Shown here in pieces: positions 6,427 through 6,616 of a DNA stretch of 6,616 nt. The position numbers and the translations under genes are program-made. The DNA comes from CAXRBC01 sp041158045. Lineage in GTDB: Bacteria > Actinomycetota > Acidimicrobiia > Acidimicrobiales > Ilumatobacteraceae. The notes under the pieces were generated by a model. It did not search any database. It had not been told where the DNA came from and worked only from the letters and a program-made list of their open reading frames with translations. The stretch is from the NCBI GenBank assembly GCA_041158045.1, contig JBEBCD010000011.1, positions 1 through 6,616 on the forward strand, given 5' to 3'. Positions within the stretch are counted from its first letter, which is position 1; every line of letters starts with the position of its first letter.

Positions 6427-6616
6427 TCAGGCGACCGGCGGATCGGTGTACTGCTGGCCTCCCCGGGCCACGTGCTCGCTCCACTGTCGGCCGTTCCAGT
6501 AGCGCAACTCGAAGCGCCCCGACGGATCCGGGTACCACGCGGCGGGCGCCGCGGCCTCCGCCGTGCGCGTCGTCGTAGTGCTCCCGTCGTCGCTCGTCGT
6601 CGCCCGCGGCGGGGTC
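6427..6616 (-). CDS. DUF2510 domain protein, C-terminal fragment (5' end outside the window)
   Basis: The frame is open from the right edge to a TGA at 6427-6429, giving about 62 residues of a C-terminus. The last part reads AAWYPDPSGRFELRYWNGRQ followed by WSEHVARGG and TDPP, which is the DUF2510 pattern (WYPDPxGxxxxRYWxGxxWTxHV). This short Trp-rich module is common in actinobacterial membrane and secreted proteins and has no firmly assigned function. Before it is a Thr/Ala/Ser/Asp-rich low-complexity linker (TTSDDGSTTTTRTAEAAAPA), suggesting the module is tethered to another domain upstream of the window. The stop lies six bases before the ATG of the MBL-Rieske gene on the same strand, so the two are probably co-transcribed. 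DUF2510 more often sits at N-termini; here it is C-terminal. The main domain is unknown. Confidence 0.8.
   Translation of the reverse strand, partial: TPPRATTSDDGSTTTTRTAEAAAPAAWYPDPSGRFELRYWNGRQWSEHVARGGQQYTDPPVA

Noticed and set aside
6567..6603. CGTCGT-rich microrepeat near the right edge
   Set aside because: It is explained as Thr/Asp/Ser codons of the low-complexity linker before the DUF2510 module; too short and irregular to be a regulatory or CRISPR repeat.

Overview
The window is very GC-rich DNA, by eye around 70% or more, with strongly G/C-biased third codon positions. Genes are packed with almost no space between them. A DUF2510-type C-terminus at the right edge, a domain seen mainly in actinobacteria, together with the GTG starts, points to a high-GC actinomycete-type bacterium (Actinomycetota). 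I cannot place it to genus from this sequence.

Layout, left to right. (1) A plus-strand polytopic membrane protein of the O-antigen ligase / Wzy polymerase type runs in from the left edge. (2) Converging on it, with an 83-bp tail-to-tail overlap, is a two-gene minus-strand unit. Its first gene (position 4244 downwards) encodes a Wzz/capsular chain-length-type membrane protein with a degenerate cytoplasmic tail. Its second gene, overlapping the first by 8 bp, encodes a membrane-anchored FlaA1/WbpM/CapD-type nucleotide-sugar 4,6-dehydratase. (3) Divergent from this unit is a plus-strand gene for a small 2-oxoglutarate/Fe(II) oxygenase with a lysyl-hydroxylase-like active-site pattern. (4) Converging on that, with stop codons sharing one CTAG palindrome, is a minus-strand gene for a metallo-beta-lactamase-fold protein with a C-terminal Rieske [2Fe-2S] domain. 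(5) Six bases upstream of its start lies the 3' end of a DUF2510 protein that runs off the right edge.

Reading the genes together: the left two thirds is part of a surface-polysaccharide locus covering nucleotide-sugar remodelling, chain-length control and polymerisation or ligation. The right third holds two unrelated iron-dependent oxygenase-type proteins. The MBL plus Rieske domain pair is the pair found in CMP-N-acetylneuraminate hydroxylase (CMAH), but here in the opposite order. A plausible, unproven reading is that the locus makes a surface glycan carrying an oxidised or hydroxylated sugar. I see no tRNA, rRNA, CRISPR array, insertion sequence or phage feature. There is no gene-free stretch over 300 bases; the longest non-coding gap is about 32 bases, at 4245-4276.
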